Below, in pieces: positions 45,026 through 53,884 of a stretch of 64,000 bases of DNA. Location of the stretch: NCBI RefSeq assembly GCF_004134865.1, contig NZ_SDPO01000001.1:496001-560000 (forward strand), read 5' to 3'. This DNA is from Agromyces fucosus (lineage in GTDB: Bacteria; Actinomycetota; Actinomycetes; Actinomycetales; Microbacteriaceae). The position numbers and the translations under genes were made by a program. Below the pieces are notes generated by a model. That model had not been told where the DNA came from. It saw only the letters and a program-made list of their open reading frames with translations, and did no database searches. Each line of letters begins with the position of its first letter. The first letter of the stretch is position 1.

Positions 45026-46361
45026 GCACGACCCCCTGAGCGGATGTCGCGTTGCGCGCGACCTCGTCGCGCGGGCGCACGGCACCGTCGAGGAAGGTCG
45101 GGTAGCCCCCGTGGAACGTCGCGACGACGCGCCCGGGCAGGCGACGGCCGAGATAGGGCGAGTTCGTGCTGCGGCCGGCGAGCCGGTCGAGGTCGAACTC
45201 GGATGCCGCGGCGGGGTCGTAGAGCGTCAGCTCTGGCGCTGCCCCGACCTCGATCGCCTCGCCGTGGCCGTGCAGCCGGCCGATGCGCGCCGGCGTGGAC
45301 GACATGACGCGTGCGACATCCGCCCAGTTCATGAGGCCCGTCTCGACGACGGCGGCGTGCACGACCGCGAGGGCGGACTCGAGTCCAACCATGCCGTTGG
45401 CGGCGGCCTGCCACTCGCTCTCCTTCGCCTCGACCGGGTGCGGAGCGTGGTCGGTCGCGACGATGTCGATCGTGCCGTCGGCGAGGGCGGCGCGCAGCGC
45501 CTCGACGTCTTCGGCGCGGCGGAGGGGCGGGTTCACCTTGAACCGGGGGTCGTAGCCGGCGATGAGGTCTTCGGTCAGGAGCAGGTGATGAGGGGTCACC
45601 TCGGCGGTCACGTCGATGCCGCGGGCCTTCGCCCAGCGGATCACCTCGACGGAACCGGCGGTGGAGACGTGGCACACGTGCAGACGGGATCCGACGTGCT
45701 CGGCGAGGAGCACGTCACGCGCGATGATCGACTCCTCGGCGACGGCCGGCCAGCCGGTCAGGCCGAGTTCGCCCGAGAGGGCGCCCTCGTTCATCTGCGC
45801 ACCCTCGGTGAGCCGGGGCTCCTGCGCGTGCTGGGCGATGACGCCGTCGAAGGCCTTCACGTACTCGAGGGCCCTGCGCATGAGCAGCGGGTCGGAGACG
45901 CAGAAGCCGTCGTCGGAGAAGACGCGCACGTTCGCGCGGGAGCGGGCCATGGCGCCGAGCTCTGCGAGCTGTTCGCCCTTGAGGCCGACCGTGACGGCGC
46001 CGATGGGCTGCACGGTCGCGTACCCGGCGGCGCGCCCGAGGCTCGCCTCCTGCTCGACGACGCCGGCCGTGTCGGCGACGGGGAAGGTGTTCGCCATCGC
46101 GAACACCGCGGTGAAGCCGCCGGCAGCCGCTGCCTGCGTGCCGGTCAGCACGGTCTCGCTCTGCTCGTAGCCGGGCTCGCGGAGGTGGGTGTGCAGGTCG
46201 ACGAGGCCGGGGAGGGCGATGAGCCCGTCGGCGTCGACGACCGTCGCGCCCGAGGCATCCGCGATGCTGCCGACGCCGGCGATCACGCCGCCGTCGAGCA
46301 GGATGTCGGCGCGCTCGCCACTCGCGAGGGTCGCGCCGGTGATCAGGAAACGCTCGCTCAT
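45018..46361 (-). CDS. pyrC: Dihydroorotase
   Basis: PyrC cyclises carbamoyl aspartate to dihydroorotate, the third pyrimidine step. The 447-residue class I enzyme has the metal-binding motif LVDLHTHLREPGYEQSE, MANTFPVADT, VCHVSTAG with a metal histidine, HHLLLTEDLI and the catalytic Asp in IVATDHAPHPVEAKE. The ATG at 46361 shares one base with the pyrB TGA (TGATG); an upstream in-frame extension lies within pyrB. Normal length and all ligands present. Confidence 0.98.
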   Translation of the reverse strand: MSERFLITGATLASGERADILLDGGVIAGVGSIADASGATVVDADGLIALPGLVDLHTHLREPGYEQSETVLTGTQAAAAGGFTAVFAMANTFPVADTAGVVEQEASLGRAAGYATVQPIGAVTVGLKGEQLAELGAMARSRANVRVFSDDGFCVSDPLLMRRALEYVKAFDGVIAQHAQEPRLTEGAQMNEGALSGELGLTGWPAVAEESIIARDVLLAEHVGSRLHVCHVSTAGSVEVIRWAKARGIDVTAEVTPHHLLLTEDLIAGYDPRFKVNPPLRRAEDVEALRAALADGTIDIVATDHAPHPVEAKESEWQAAANGMVGLESALAVVHAAVVETGLMNWADVARVMSSTPARIGRLHGHGEAIEVGAAPELTLYDPAAASEFDLDRLAGRSTNSPYLGRRLPGRVVATFHGGYPTFLDGAVRPRDEVARNATSAQGVVHG

Positions 46362-47311
46362 CAGGCGTCCCCCCGATCGCCGGACATCAACAGGTAGAGG
46401 GCGGCCATTCTCACTGAAACTCCGTTCGCAACCTGCTCGCGCACCGTCGACTGCTGGGAGTCGGCTGCGCGGGCGGCGATCTCGAGCCCGCGATTCATCG
46501 GGCCGGGGTGCATCACCATCGTACTGGGGGGCAGTGCGTCGAACCTGGCATCGTCCAGACCCCAGGTGCGCGCGTATTCGCGGCTGTTCGGGAAGAACGC
46601 CGCGTGCATGCGCTCCGCCTGGATGCGCAGCATCATGACGACGTCGGGGGTGCCGGCGAGGGCGGCGTCGAGGTCGTAGCCGACGCGTGCGGGCCACGAA
46701 CTCGTGTCGACCGGTACGAGCGTCGGCGGGGCGACGAGTTCGACCTCAGCGCCGAGGGTCGCGAGCAGCCAGACGTTCGACCGCGCGACGCGCGAGTGCA
46801 GCACGTCTCCGACGATGACGACGTGCACGCCGTCGAGGGCTCGCCCTCGCGACGCGGCGCCGTGCAGGCGCCGGCGCATCGTGAAGGCGTCGAGCAGCGC
46901 CTGGGTTGGGTGCTCGTGCGTGCCGTCACCGGCGTTGACGACACCGGCGTCGATCCATCCGCTCGTCGCGAGCGTGTACGGCGCGCCCGAGGCGTGGTGG
47001 CGGATCACCACGCCGTCGGCGCCCATCGCCTGCAGGGTCTGCGCCGTGTCCTTGAGGCTCTCGCCCTTCGAGACGCTCGAGCCCTTGGCGCTGAAGTTGA
47101 TGACGTCGGCCGAGAGCCGCTTCGCCGCAGCCTCGAACGAGATGCGGGTGCGGGTCGAATCCTCGAAGAAGAGGTTCACGACCGTCTTGCCTCGCAGCGT
47201 CGGCAGCTTCTTGACCTCGCGTTCCTGCACGGCGGCCATGTCCTCGGCGATGTCGAGGAGTTCGACGGCCTGTTCACGGGAGAGTTCTCGGGTGCTCAGG
47301 AGGTGACGCAT
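46361..47311 (-). CDS. pyrB: Aspartate carbamoyltransferase catalytic subunit
   Basis: PyrB joins carbamoyl phosphate and aspartate. The 316-residue protein has the carbamoyl phosphate motif [19 protein letters not shown], the [11 protein letters not shown] loop, [28 protein letters not shown] and [12 protein letters not shown] near the C-terminus. It has no regulatory subunit (pyrI) next to it, as expected in Gram-positive bacteria. A strong AAGGAGG precedes the ATG, and the start overlaps the pyrR stop (TGATG). Confidence 0.99.
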   Translation of the reverse strand: MRHLLSTRELSREQAVELLDIAEDMAAVQEREVKKLPTLRGKTVVNLFFEDSTRTRISFEAAAKRLSADVINFSAKGSSVSKGESLKDTAQTLQAMGADGVVIRHHASGAPYTLATSGWIDAGVVNAGDGTHEHPTQALLDAFTMRRRLHGAASRGRALDGVHVVIVGDVLHSRVARSNVWLLATLGAEVELVAPPTLVPVDTSSWPARVGYDLDAALAGTPDVVMMLRIQAERMHAAFFPNSREYARTWGLDDARFDALPPSTMVMHPGPMNRGLEIAARAADSQQSTVREQVANGVSVRMAALYLLMSGDRGDA

Positions 47312-47871
47312 CAGGCCTCGCCTCCTTCGGTCGCGGCCGTGTCGTCGATCGCGACGCCGTCGTCCCCGTCGATCTCGGTCAGTCGCACGTTGATGCGCTC
47401 GCGCGTCGAGCTCGGCAGGTTCTTGCCCACGAAGTCCGCCCGGATCGGGAACTCGCGGTGGCCTCGGTCGACGAGGACGGCGAGTCGCACCGCCCGGGCC
47501 CGGCCGAGATCGCTGAGCGCATCGAACGCCGCCCGGATCGTGCGGCCCGAGTACAGCACGTCGTCGACGAGCACGACGGTCTTGCCGTCGATGCCGCCCG
47601 GCGGCAGCTCGGTCGGCTGCGGCGTGCGGGTGCGCGTGCGGGTGAGGTCGTCGCGGTACATCGTGACGTCGAGCGCACCGGCCTGCGGGGGTGCGGCATC
47701 CGGTTCGATGCGGGCGATGGTCTCGGCGATGCGACGGGCGAGGATCACGCCCCTGGTCGGGATGCCGAGGATGACGAGATCGGAGCTTCCACGATTGGAC
47801 TCGAGGATCTCGTGCGAGATGCGGGTCAGCGCCCGCGAGATGTCAGCTTGACTGAGCACGGCACGTGCCAT
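47311..47871 (-). CDS. pyrR: Pyrimidine operon regulator PyrR / uracil phosphoribosyltransferase
   Basis: PyrR binds pyr leader RNA in a UMP-dependent way and has weak uracil phosphoribosyltransferase activity. The 186-residue protein has the PRPP-binding motif [38 protein letters not shown] and the basic [13 protein letters not shown]-contact segment. The ATG at 47871 has GGGAG eight bases upstream; a TTG one codon earlier is unlikely. It is the first gene of the run pyrR, pyrB, pyrC, PH-like, carA, carB, pyrF, mIHF-gmk. A PyrR-binding hairpin lies directly upstream. Confidence 0.97.
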   Translation of the reverse strand: MARAVLSQADISRALTRISHEILESNRGSSDLVILGIPTRGVILARRIAETIARIEPDAAPPQAGALDVTMYRDDLTRTRTRTPQPTELPPGGIDGKTVVLVDDVLYSGRTIRAAFDALSDLGRARAVRLAVLVDRGHREFPIRADFVGKNLPSSTRERINVRLTEIDGDDGVAIDDTAATEGGEA

Positions 47872-47880
47872 CAAACGACT

Positions 47881-47912
47881 CCCTTCTCCGCCTCACAGGA
47901 CGGCCTTAAAGG
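47881..47912 (-). promoter_or_regulatory. PyrR-binding hairpin in the pyr operon leader
   Basis: On the minus strand the leader reads CGTCCTGTGAGGCG at 47902-47889. This matches the PyrR-binding consensus ARUCCNGNGAGGYU at 12 of 14 positions, missing only the two outermost. CCTT at the 5' end (about 47912) can pair with AAGG at 47881-47884, which overlaps the pyrR ribosome site. The arrangement suggests PyrR-UMP stabilises a hairpin that hides the ribosome site, the translational repression known for mycobacterial pyr operons. A TAGGAT -10-like hexamer lies at 47932-47927. Confidence 0.75.
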
Positions 47913-47944
47913 TTGTCAACTCCCCCATCCTATCGGATCCGCGA

Positions 47945-47976
47945 ACGACCCCCCGCCGCGAACGGCGGGGGGTCGT
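47945..47976. terminator. Strong hairpin terminator between DoxX gene and pyrR
   Basis: A perfect 14-bp stem (ACGACCCCCCGCCG with CGGCGGGGGGTCGT) closes a CGAA tetraloop, starting 27 bases after the DoxX stop. It isolates the pyr operon from upstream transcription. Confidence 0.85.
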
Positions 47977-48002
47977 GAGCGAGACGGGCCGAATGCACGG
48001 CG

Positions 48003-48512
48003 TCACCGGATCGGACGCGTGAATGCCTTCGCCGCGATCACCATGGCTGCGGCCACGAGCACGACGTCCTTCAGGATGTACTGCGCGGTGAGCGAGGGCC
48101 CGGCCGCGGTGAAGAGTTCGCCGGCGAAGAACACGAGCGGCGAGAACACGCCCACGAAGGTCACCGCGAGGGCGAGCAGGCCGATCCGGAGCAGCACGCC
48201 CGTCACGAGCGTGACGCCGACGAACACCTCGAGCGCCGCGGTCAGCGCGAGCGCCGCGTATCCGTCGATCACGCCGAACGACAACACGTTCCAGGTTCGG
48301 GTCACGAGCGCTTCGACGGGGCTCATGCCCGGGAAGAACTTCAACGCGCCGAAGACGAGGAAGACGAGGCCGAGGGCGACGCGGAGCGCGGGCACGCCTG
48401 CGCGAGCGAGGAAGCGCTGGACGACCGCCTGGGCGGAGTTCGCGCGTTCGAGGATCGAGTCGAGCCCGGTTCCGGTCGCGACGCGGCCGGTTCCGATGGT
48501 GGTGCTGGACAT
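48003..48512 (-). CDS. DoxX family membrane protein
   Basis: The 169-residue protein has four hydrophobic segments. The first (ALRVALGLVFLVFGALKFFPG) carries the FGxxKF pattern of the DoxX family, followed by ALEVFVGVTLVTGVLLRIGLLALAVTFVGVFSP and a last segment LKDVVLVAAAMVIAAKAF. DoxX-like proteins are membrane proteins linked in some bacteria to thiosulfate oxidation or redox stress; the role here is unknown. AGGAG sits five bases before the ATG. It is bounded by strong hairpins on both sides and so is a single-gene unit placed between nusB and pyrR, which are usually adjacent in related genomes. Confidence 0.88.
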   Translation of the reverse strand: MSSTTIGTGRVATGTGLDSILERANSAQAVVQRFLARAGVPALRVALGLVFLVFGALKFFPGMSPVEALVTRTWNVLSFGVIDGYAALALTAALEVFVGVTLVTGVLLRIGLLALAVTFVGVFSPLVFFAGELFTAAGPSLTAQYILKDVVLVAAAMVIAAKAFTRPIR

Positions 48513-48612
48513 GGTGCTCCTTCCGAGGGCAATGCGGGAGATGCCGGCCGGAATCGGCGGCACACTCATCACATCGCCACGGCGGGCGCGCGTCGTCGGG
48601 AGTGTCGCTGAA

Positions 48613-48640
48613 CCGCGCTCGGTGGTTCCACCGAGCGCGG
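48613..48640. terminator. Hairpin between nusB and the DoxX gene
   Basis: CCGCGCTCGGTGG and CCACCGAGCGCGG form a perfect 13-bp inverted repeat with a TT centre, about 95 bases after the nusB stop. Probable terminator of the efp-nusB transcript. Confidence 0.7.
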
Positions 48641-48734
48641 GCTCAGGGACATGGCCGCAGAACCCCCCGAGTGCGGGGGCGCTGAAGCGGGCTCATCCAC
48701 GCGGATCGAGCGGAAGCCGGAAGGAGCTCGGGCG

Positions 48735-49148
48735 TCAGGCCTTCGAGTGCGAGATCGCTGCGAGCAGGCCGTTCACGAAGCCGGCCGAGTCGTCGGTCGA
48801 GAGCACCGTGGCCGCTTCGACCGCCTCGGAGATCGCGACGGGGTCGGGCACGGCGTCGTTGTGGATGATCTCCCACACGCCGATGCGCAGGATCGCACGG
48901 TCGACCGCCGGCATCCGCTCGAGGGTCCAGCCGTGCGAGTGCGTCTCGATGAGTTCGTCGATCTCGTCGCGATTGTCGACGATGCCGTCGACGATCTCGC
49001 GTGCGTAGAGCCACGAGGCGGCCCGCTCGGGTTCGCTCGCCGCCTTCTCGGCCTCGACGACGAGCATCTGCTCGACCGGCACCTGACGCATGTCGGCCGA
49101 GTACAACAGGTCGAGCGCGCGCTTGCGCGCCTTCGTACGAGCGCTCAC
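48735..49148 (-). CDS. nusB: Transcription antitermination factor NusB
   Basis: NusB binds boxA RNA with NusE (S10) to support rRNA antitermination. The 137-residue all-helical protein starts MSARTKARKRALDLLYSADM, with the ARE..LQALY-like first helix, the IDELIETHSHGWTLERMPAVDRAILRIGVWEI core and the C-terminal DDSAGFVNGLLAAI segment, all typical. It begins at a GTG that shares one base with the efp TAG (TAGTG), so efp and nusB are coupled. Confidence 0.97.
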   Translation of the reverse strand: MSARTKARKRALDLLYSADMRQVPVEQMLVVEAEKAASEPERAASWLYAREIVDGIVDNRDEIDELIETHSHGWTLERMPAVDRAILRIGVWEIIHNDAVPDPVAISEAVEAATVLSTDDSAGFVNGLLAAISHSKA

Positions 49149-49711
49149 TAGTCGTTCACGCGGCCGAGGTAGTCGCCCGTGCGGGTGTCGACCTTGACCT
49201 TCGTGCCGGTCTCGAGGAAGAGCGGCACCTGGATCTCGTAGCCGGTCTCGACCGTCGCGGGCTTCGTGCCGCCGGTGGAGCGGTCGCCCTGCAGGCCCGG
49301 CTCCGTGTAGGTGATCTCGAGCACGACCGAGGCGGGCAGCTCGACGTAGAGCGGGTTGCCGTTGTTCAGCGCGACGGTCACCGACTGGTTCTCGAGCATG
49401 AAGTTCGCGGCGTCGCCGACGACGGTGCCGGGCACCGTGAGCTGGTCGAAGTCGGTCTGGTCCATGAAGACGAAGCCGTCGCCGTCGCTGTAGAGGTAGG
49501 TGAAGTCACGACGGTCGACGTTCTCGATCTCGATCTTCGCGCCCGCGTTGTACGTGCGGTCGACGGTCTTGCCCGAGACGACGTTCTTCAGCTTGGTGCG
49601 CACGAACGCACCGCCCTTGCCGGGCTTGACGTGCTGGAACTCGATGACGCTCCAGAGCTGACCGTCGATGGAGAGGACGACGCCGTTCTTGATGTCAGCG
49701 GTGCTTGCCAT
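49148..49711 (-). CDS. efp: Elongation factor P
   Basis: EF-P rescues ribosomes stalled on proline-rich stretches. The 187-residue, three-domain protein has the N-terminal KOW-like domain ending in the loop [17 protein letters not shown], whose lysine enters the peptidyl transferase centre. The two OB domains follow, including [24 protein letters not shown] and the C-terminal signature [23 protein letters not shown]. No modification enzyme gene is nearby, matching the unmodified or non-EpmA actinobacterial type. nusB overlaps its end; aroQ lies 128 bases upstream. Confidence 0.98.
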   Translation of the reverse strand: MASTADIKNGVVLSIDGQLWSVIEFQHVKPGKGGAFVRTKLKNVVSGKTVDRTYNAGAKIEIENVDRRDFTYLYSDGDGFVFMDQTDFDQLTVPGTVVGDAANFMLENQSVTVALNNGNPLYVELPASVVLEITYTEPGLQGDRSTGGTKPATVETGYEIQVPLFLETGTKVKVDTRTGDYLGRVND

Positions 49712-49839
49712 GCGTGTGTGTTCCGTTCAGTTGCGAAGAGGCTCGGCCGGAATCGGCCGCAGAAGTTCAGTCGGTCGAGTTTAGTCGCTCGGTCGAGACT
49801 GCGCCAATGCACCCGGATGCCGCGCACCCGGCGTCGTAT

Positions 49840-50277
49840 TCAGCGGTTCCTGACGACCCATTCGACGGCCATGCGGTACGAGTCGCTGCCGAAGCCCGCG
49901 ATCACCCCGGTGGCGACACCGGAGATCACGCTCGTGTGCCGGAATGTCTCACGAGTGTGCGGGTTCGAGAGGTGCACCTCGACGAGCGGCACCCCGGCCT
50001 GCTTCAACTGGGCCGCCGCATCGCGCAGCGCGTAGCTGTAATGGGTGAACGCGGCCGGATTCAGCACGACCGGGAGCTTCCGGTCGACGGCCTCGTGGAT
50101 CCAGCCGATCAGTTCCGCCTCGTCGTCGCTCTGGCGCAGGTCGATCTCGACGTCGTCGGGCACCGCCCCTGCGATCGAGTCGCGGATGTCGGCGAGGCTC
50201 TCGCTGCCGTAGACCTCGGGTTCGCGGGTGCCGAGTCGGCCGAGGTTCGGGCCATTGAGCACGAGGATCGTCGTCAT
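49840..50277 (-). CDS. aroQ: 3-dehydroquinate dehydratase, type II
   Basis: AroQ removes water from 3-dehydroquinate to give 3-dehydroshikimate. The 145-residue protein has the type II signature LVLNGPNLGRLGTREPEVYG with catalytic Arg and Tyr, LNPAAFTHYSYALRDA with conserved Asn and His-Tyr region, and VEVHLSNPHTRE. The ATG at 50277 fits the family N-terminus; the longer open frame upstream is not conserved. It is separated from the other aro genes (aroB, aroK, aroC, aroE) by an opposite-strand gene, whereas aroB-aroQ are usually neighbours. Confidence 0.97.
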   Translation of the reverse strand: MTTILVLNGPNLGRLGTREPEVYGSESLADIRDSIAGAVPDDVEIDLRQSDDEAELIGWIHEAVDRKLPVVLNPAAFTHYSYALRDAAAQLKQAGVPLVEVHLSNPHTRETFRHTSVISGVATGVIAGFGSDSYRMAVEWVVRNR

Positions 50278-50474
50278 GCCCGCAAGCCTACCGAGAGGTG
50301 GTCCTCCGGCCGGTCGACCGAAGCGGACCTCGGGCGACGGCACGTACTCGGTGAACGGTGCGATGACGGCGGGTGGCGGGTCGGGTGGCCGAGAGGGCTC
50401 GGGTTCACCTGCCGGTCGCACCGCATTCCGCACACGGCCACCGCGACGTGCCCTGCGCCCGATTGGCTCGCCGT
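50278..50474. promoter_or_regulatory. Divergent intergenic region between aroQ and the phosphodiesterase gene
   Basis: This 197-base stretch must hold the promoter of the plus-strand gene and probably that of aroQ. I see no clear -35/-10 pair. A GTTCACC heptamer at 50403-50409 resembles one half of an actinobacterial PhoP box, but a good second repeat is missing. Confidence 0.25.
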
Positions 50475-52736
50475 ATGCCAACAGACACTGTACGAACACG
50501 CACGCGCCTCCTGGTCGCTGCGGTCACCACCGTCACGGCGGCCGCGCTGCTCGCCCCCTCGGCCGCCGTCGCCGCCGGGAACGGCGGCGACGGACCGAAC
50601 GGTCCGTCCGTCAAGAAGACGGAACCGGCCCTCGTCGCCCGGGCGACCCTTTCGGCCGATCACCTCGAGTCGGGCCCCGCGAGCGGAGCGGCGCTCACCA
50701 CTCCGGTGAACGGGCGTACGGGACCCTTCGCCGGCCAAGTCATCCCGGGCTTCTCGGCGATGATCGACAACGGCGACGGCACCTTCTGGGCCCAGCCCGA
50801 CAACGGCTTCGGCGCCAAGGGCAACTCGGCCGACTTCCTGCTCCGCACCTATCTCGTCCGGCCGGCGTGGCAGACGGCGGAGGGCGGGAGCGGCGAGATC
50901 CAGGTCGAGCGGTTCGTCTCGTACAACGACGCGAACCACGTGCTCGACTTTCCCATCACGAACGAGACCACACAGGATCGCCTCCTCACCGGTGCCGATT
51001 TCGATGTCGAGTCGGTCGTCCGCGCGAAGGACGGCAGCTTCTGGGTCGGCGAGGAATTCGGCCCGTTCCTGCTCCACTTCGCCGCCGACGGCACCCTGCT
51101 GGAGAAGCCGCACCCGATGCCGGGCAACGCGAAGTCGCCGCAGAATCCCTACCTGCAGGCCGGGGAGACCCCTCGCGTGCGGGCGAGCCGCGGGTTCGAG
51201 GCGCTCGCGTCGTCGGTGAACGGACGCTACCTCTACCCGATCGTCGAAGGGTCCTACGCGGATGACGCGGACCTCCGCCGTCGCGAGATCCTCGAGTTCG
51301 ACACCAAGGCGGGCGCATACACGGATCGCACCTGGAACTACCAGACCGACCAGGACGCGAACGTGGTGGGCGACGCCTTCGCCGTGCGGAACGGCGTGCT
51401 GCTGCTCGTCGAACGCGACGACTTCGAAGGCGACCAGTCGGTGACGAAGCGCATCTACGAGGTCGATCTCACGCGATCCGACGCCGAGGGCAAGCTGGAG
51501 AAGACCCTCGTGCTCGATGCGCTGCGCATCGCGAACCCCGATCTGCTCGGCGCAGGCGACGGCTACGGCACCGGCGACCCGTTCTCGCTGCCGGTGCAGT
51601 CGTTCGAAACGGTCGTGCAGTTGAAGAACGGCGATCTCCTGATCGCGAACGACAACAACTACCCCGGCAACGACGCGCGCATCCCCGGCGTCCCAGACGA
51701 CACCGAGATCGACGTCATCGCCCTCGATCGCACGCGAGTGCAGCCCTCCGACGTCACCGTCGTCGCGCATCGCGGCGCGAGCGGCTCTCGCCCCGAGCAC
51801 ACGCTCGCCGCCTACGAGACCGCGATCAACGAGTGCGCCGACTTCATCGAGCCCGACGTGGTCTCGACGAAGGACAGCGTGCTCGTCGCCCGCCATGAGA
51901 ACGAGATCAGCGGCACGACGGACGTCGGCACCCGCTCGGCGTTCGCCGACCGCAGGACCACGAAGCTCATCGACGGCGTCTCGGTCACGGGCTGGTTCAC
52001 CGAGGACTTCACGCTCGCCGAGCTGAAGACCCTGCGAGCGGTCGAGCGACTCCCGCAGATCCGCCCCGGGAACACGACGTTCAACGGGCTCTACCAGGTG
52101 CCGACCCTCGACGAGGTGCTCGACCTCGCCCGGCATTCGGTGAGCTGCGACGGCCTGCCCGTCGGCGTCTACCCCGAGACGAAGCACCCGAGCTACTTCG
52201 ACTCCATCGGCCTCTCACTCGAGGAGCCGCTCGTCGCCGAGCTCTCGCGCAACGGGCTCGACGATGCCGATGCACCGGTCATCGTCCAGAGCTTCGAGAC
52301 CGCCAACCTGCGCGAGCTCGACGGCGCCACCGACGTCGCGCTCGCCCAGCTCGTCAACTCGAGCGGTCGTCCGTACCACTTCGCGCTCGCGGGTGACGCC
52401 CGGACGTACGCCGACCTCGCGACCCCTGCGGGGCTCGCCGAGATCGCGACGTACGCCGACGGCGTCGGCGTCGAGAAGAGCCTCGTGATCCCCCGCACGG
52501 CGACCGGCACGCTCGGCGCGCCCACGACGCTCATCGCCGACGCTCACGCGGCCGGGCTCGAGGTGCACGGCTGGACGTTCCGCCGCGAGAACGCGTTCCT
52601 CCCGGCAGAGTTCCGGTCGAGCGCCGACCCCGCGGGCATCGGCGACCTCGCCGGTGAACTGCGCGTGTTCCTCGACGAGGGGCTCGACGGATTCTTCAGC
52701 GACAACCCCGGCCTCGGCGCGGCGACCACGGGCTGA
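50475..52736 (+). CDS. Secreted phytase-esterase-like / glycerophosphodiester phosphodiesterase fusion
   Basis: The 753-residue protein has a Sec signal peptide (basic TRTR, hydrophobic LLVAAVTTVTAAALLAP, likely cleavage after AVA near residue 33). Residues about 60-415 resemble the esterase-like domain of phytases (FSAMIDNGDGTFWAQPDNGFG, ADFDVESVVRAKDGSFWVGE, SRGFEALASSVNGRYLYPIVEG). Residues 425-750 are a glycerophosphodiester phosphodiesterase barrel with His432-Arg-Gly (VVAHRGASGSRPEHT), Glu459 and Asp461 (FIEPDVV) and His474 (ARHENEISG). It would hydrolyse organic phosphates outside the cell. No Shine-Dalgarno precedes the ATG at 50475. It is the only plus-strand protein gene and interrupts the aro cluster. 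Confidence 0.9.
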   Translation: MPTDTVRTRTRLLVAAVTTVTAAALLAPSAAVAAGNGGDGPNGPSVKKTEPALVARATLSADHLESGPASGAALTTPVNGRTGPFAGQVIPGFSAMIDNGDGTFWAQPDNGFGAKGNSADFLLRTYLVRPAWQTAEGGSGEIQVERFVSYNDANHVLDFPITNETTQDRLLTGADFDVESVVRAKDGSFWVGEEFGPFLLHFAADGTLLEKPHPMPGNAKSPQNPYLQAGETPRVRASRGFEALASSVNGRYLYPIVEGSYADDADLRRREILEFDTKAGAYTDRTWNYQTDQDANVVGDAFAVRNGVLLLVERDDFEGDQSVTKRIYEVDLTRSDAEGKLEKTLVLDALRIANPDLLGAGDGYGTGDPFSLPVQSFETVVQLKNGDLLIANDNNYPGNDARIPGVPDDTEIDVIALDRTRVQPSDVTVVAHRGASGSRPEHTLAAYETAINECADFIEPDVVSTKDSVLVARHENEISGTTDVGTRSAFADRRTTKLIDGVSVTGWFTEDFTLAELKTLRAVERLPQIRPGNTTFNGLYQVPTLDEVLDLARHSVSCDGLPVGVYPETKHPSYFDSIGLSLEEPLVAELSRNGLDDADAPVIVQSFETANLRELDGATDVALAQLVNSSGRPYHFALAGDARTYADLATPAGLAEIATYADGVGVEKSLVIPRTATGTLGAPTTLIADAHAAGLEVHGWTFRRENAFLPAEFRSSADPAGIGDLAGELRVFLDEGLDGFFSDNPGLGAATTG

Positions 52737-52749
52737 TCGGGCTCATCCA

Positions 52750-52788
52750 CGAGAGCGAGCGGATGCCCGAGGCATCCGCTCGCTCTCG
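52750..52788. terminator. Bidirectional terminator between the phosphodiesterase gene and aroB
   Basis: A perfect 17-bp stem runs CGAGAGCGAGCGGATGC to GCATCCGCTCGCTCTCG around a five-base loop. It lies 13 bases past the plus-strand stop and 10 bases past the aroB stop, so it serves both convergent genes. Confidence 0.9.
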
Positions 52789-52798
52789 CGTACACCGC

Positions 52799-53884
52799 TC
52801 AGGACGCGATCTCCTGGTACGCGGCGAAGAGCAGCGACTGGTCGGGTGCGAGCATGACCGTGGGCTTGGCCAGGTCGTCGAGCACGATGAAGCGGAGCTG
52901 GCCCGCGCGAGCCTTCTTGTCGCGCTGCATCGTGGCGAGCAGCGTGTTCCACCGGCCCGCGGGGTACGACGTCGGCAGGCTCAGCAGGTCGAGCACGCGC
53001 TTGTGACGGTCGGCGACCTCGTCGGGGAGCCGACCCGACAGCCGGCCGAGCTCGGCCGCGAACGCCATGCCCACGGCGACCGCAGCGCCGTGACGCCACT
53101 GGTATCGCTCGGCGTGCTCGACGGCGTGGCCGAGCGTGTGGCCGTAGTTCAGGATCTCGCGGAGCCCCTGCTCGGTGAAGTCCTCGGAGACGACGTCGGC
53201 CTTCATCTGGATCGCGAGCTCGATCACGCGACGGAACTGCGGAGTCGAGGGGTCGGTCGCCGCCTCGGGGTCGGCCTCGATGATGTCGAGGATCTCGGGG
53301 TAGCGGATGAAGCCCGCCTTCACGATCTCGGCGAAGCCCGCGAGGATCTCGTTCTTCGGGAGCGTGTCGAGCGTGTCGAGGTCGCAGATCACCGCGGCCG
53401 GCGCGTGGAACGCACCGACGAGGTTCTTGCCCTCGTTCGTGTTGATGCCGGTCTTGCCGCCCACTGCGGCATCGACCATGCCGAGCACCGTGGTCGGCAC
53501 CTGCACGACCTTCACGCCGCGGAGCCACGTCGCGGCGACGAAGCCGGCGAGGTCGGTGATCGCTCCCCCGCCGAAGCCGACGACCGCGTCGGTGCGGGTG
53601 AAGTCGGCCTGCCCGAGCACCTGCCAGCAGAACGCGGCGACCTCGACGCGCTTGCCCGCCTCGGCATCGGGCACCTCGGCGAGGAGCACCTGGTAGCGAT
53701 CGGAGAGCGCTTCGCGCAACTCTGCTGCACGCGCGCCGAGCGTCGCCGGGTGCACGATGAGCACCTTCGTCGCCGCGGAGCCGATCGCATCGCCGAGCTC
53801 GGCGAGCACGCCTCGGCCGACGACCACGTCGTAGCCCGACTCGCCACCGACGCGGATGCTCGTGCGGGTCTCGTCTGCGGTCAT
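52799..53884 (-). CDS. aroB: 3-dehydroquinate synthase
   Basis: AroB converts DAHP to 3-dehydroquinate with NAD and a divalent metal, the second shikimate step. The 361-residue protein has VVGFGGGAITDLAGFVAATWLRG (NAD binding), VPTTVLGMVDAAVGGKTGIN, the metal ligands in GLREILNYGHTLGHAVEH and RHGAAVAVGM. The ATG at 53884 has GGAGG seven bases upstream and overlaps the aroK stop as ATGA. Convergent with the phosphodiesterase gene and sharing its terminator. Confidence 0.98.
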   Translation of the reverse strand: MTADETRTSIRVGGESGYDVVVGRGVLAELGDAIGSAATKVLIVHPATLGARAAELREALSDRYQVLLAEVPDAEAGKRVEVAAFCWQVLGQADFTRTDAVVGFGGGAITDLAGFVAATWLRGVKVVQVPTTVLGMVDAAVGGKTGINTNEGKNLVGAFHAPAAVICDLDTLDTLPKNEILAGFAEIVKAGFIRYPEILDIIEADPEAATDPSTPQFRRVIELAIQMKADVVSEDFTEQGLREILNYGHTLGHAVEHAERYQWRHGAAVAVGMAFAAELGRLSGRLPDEVADRHKRVLDLLSLPTSYPAGRWNTLLATMQRDKKARAGQLRFIVLDDLAKPTVMLAPDQSLLFAAYQEIAS

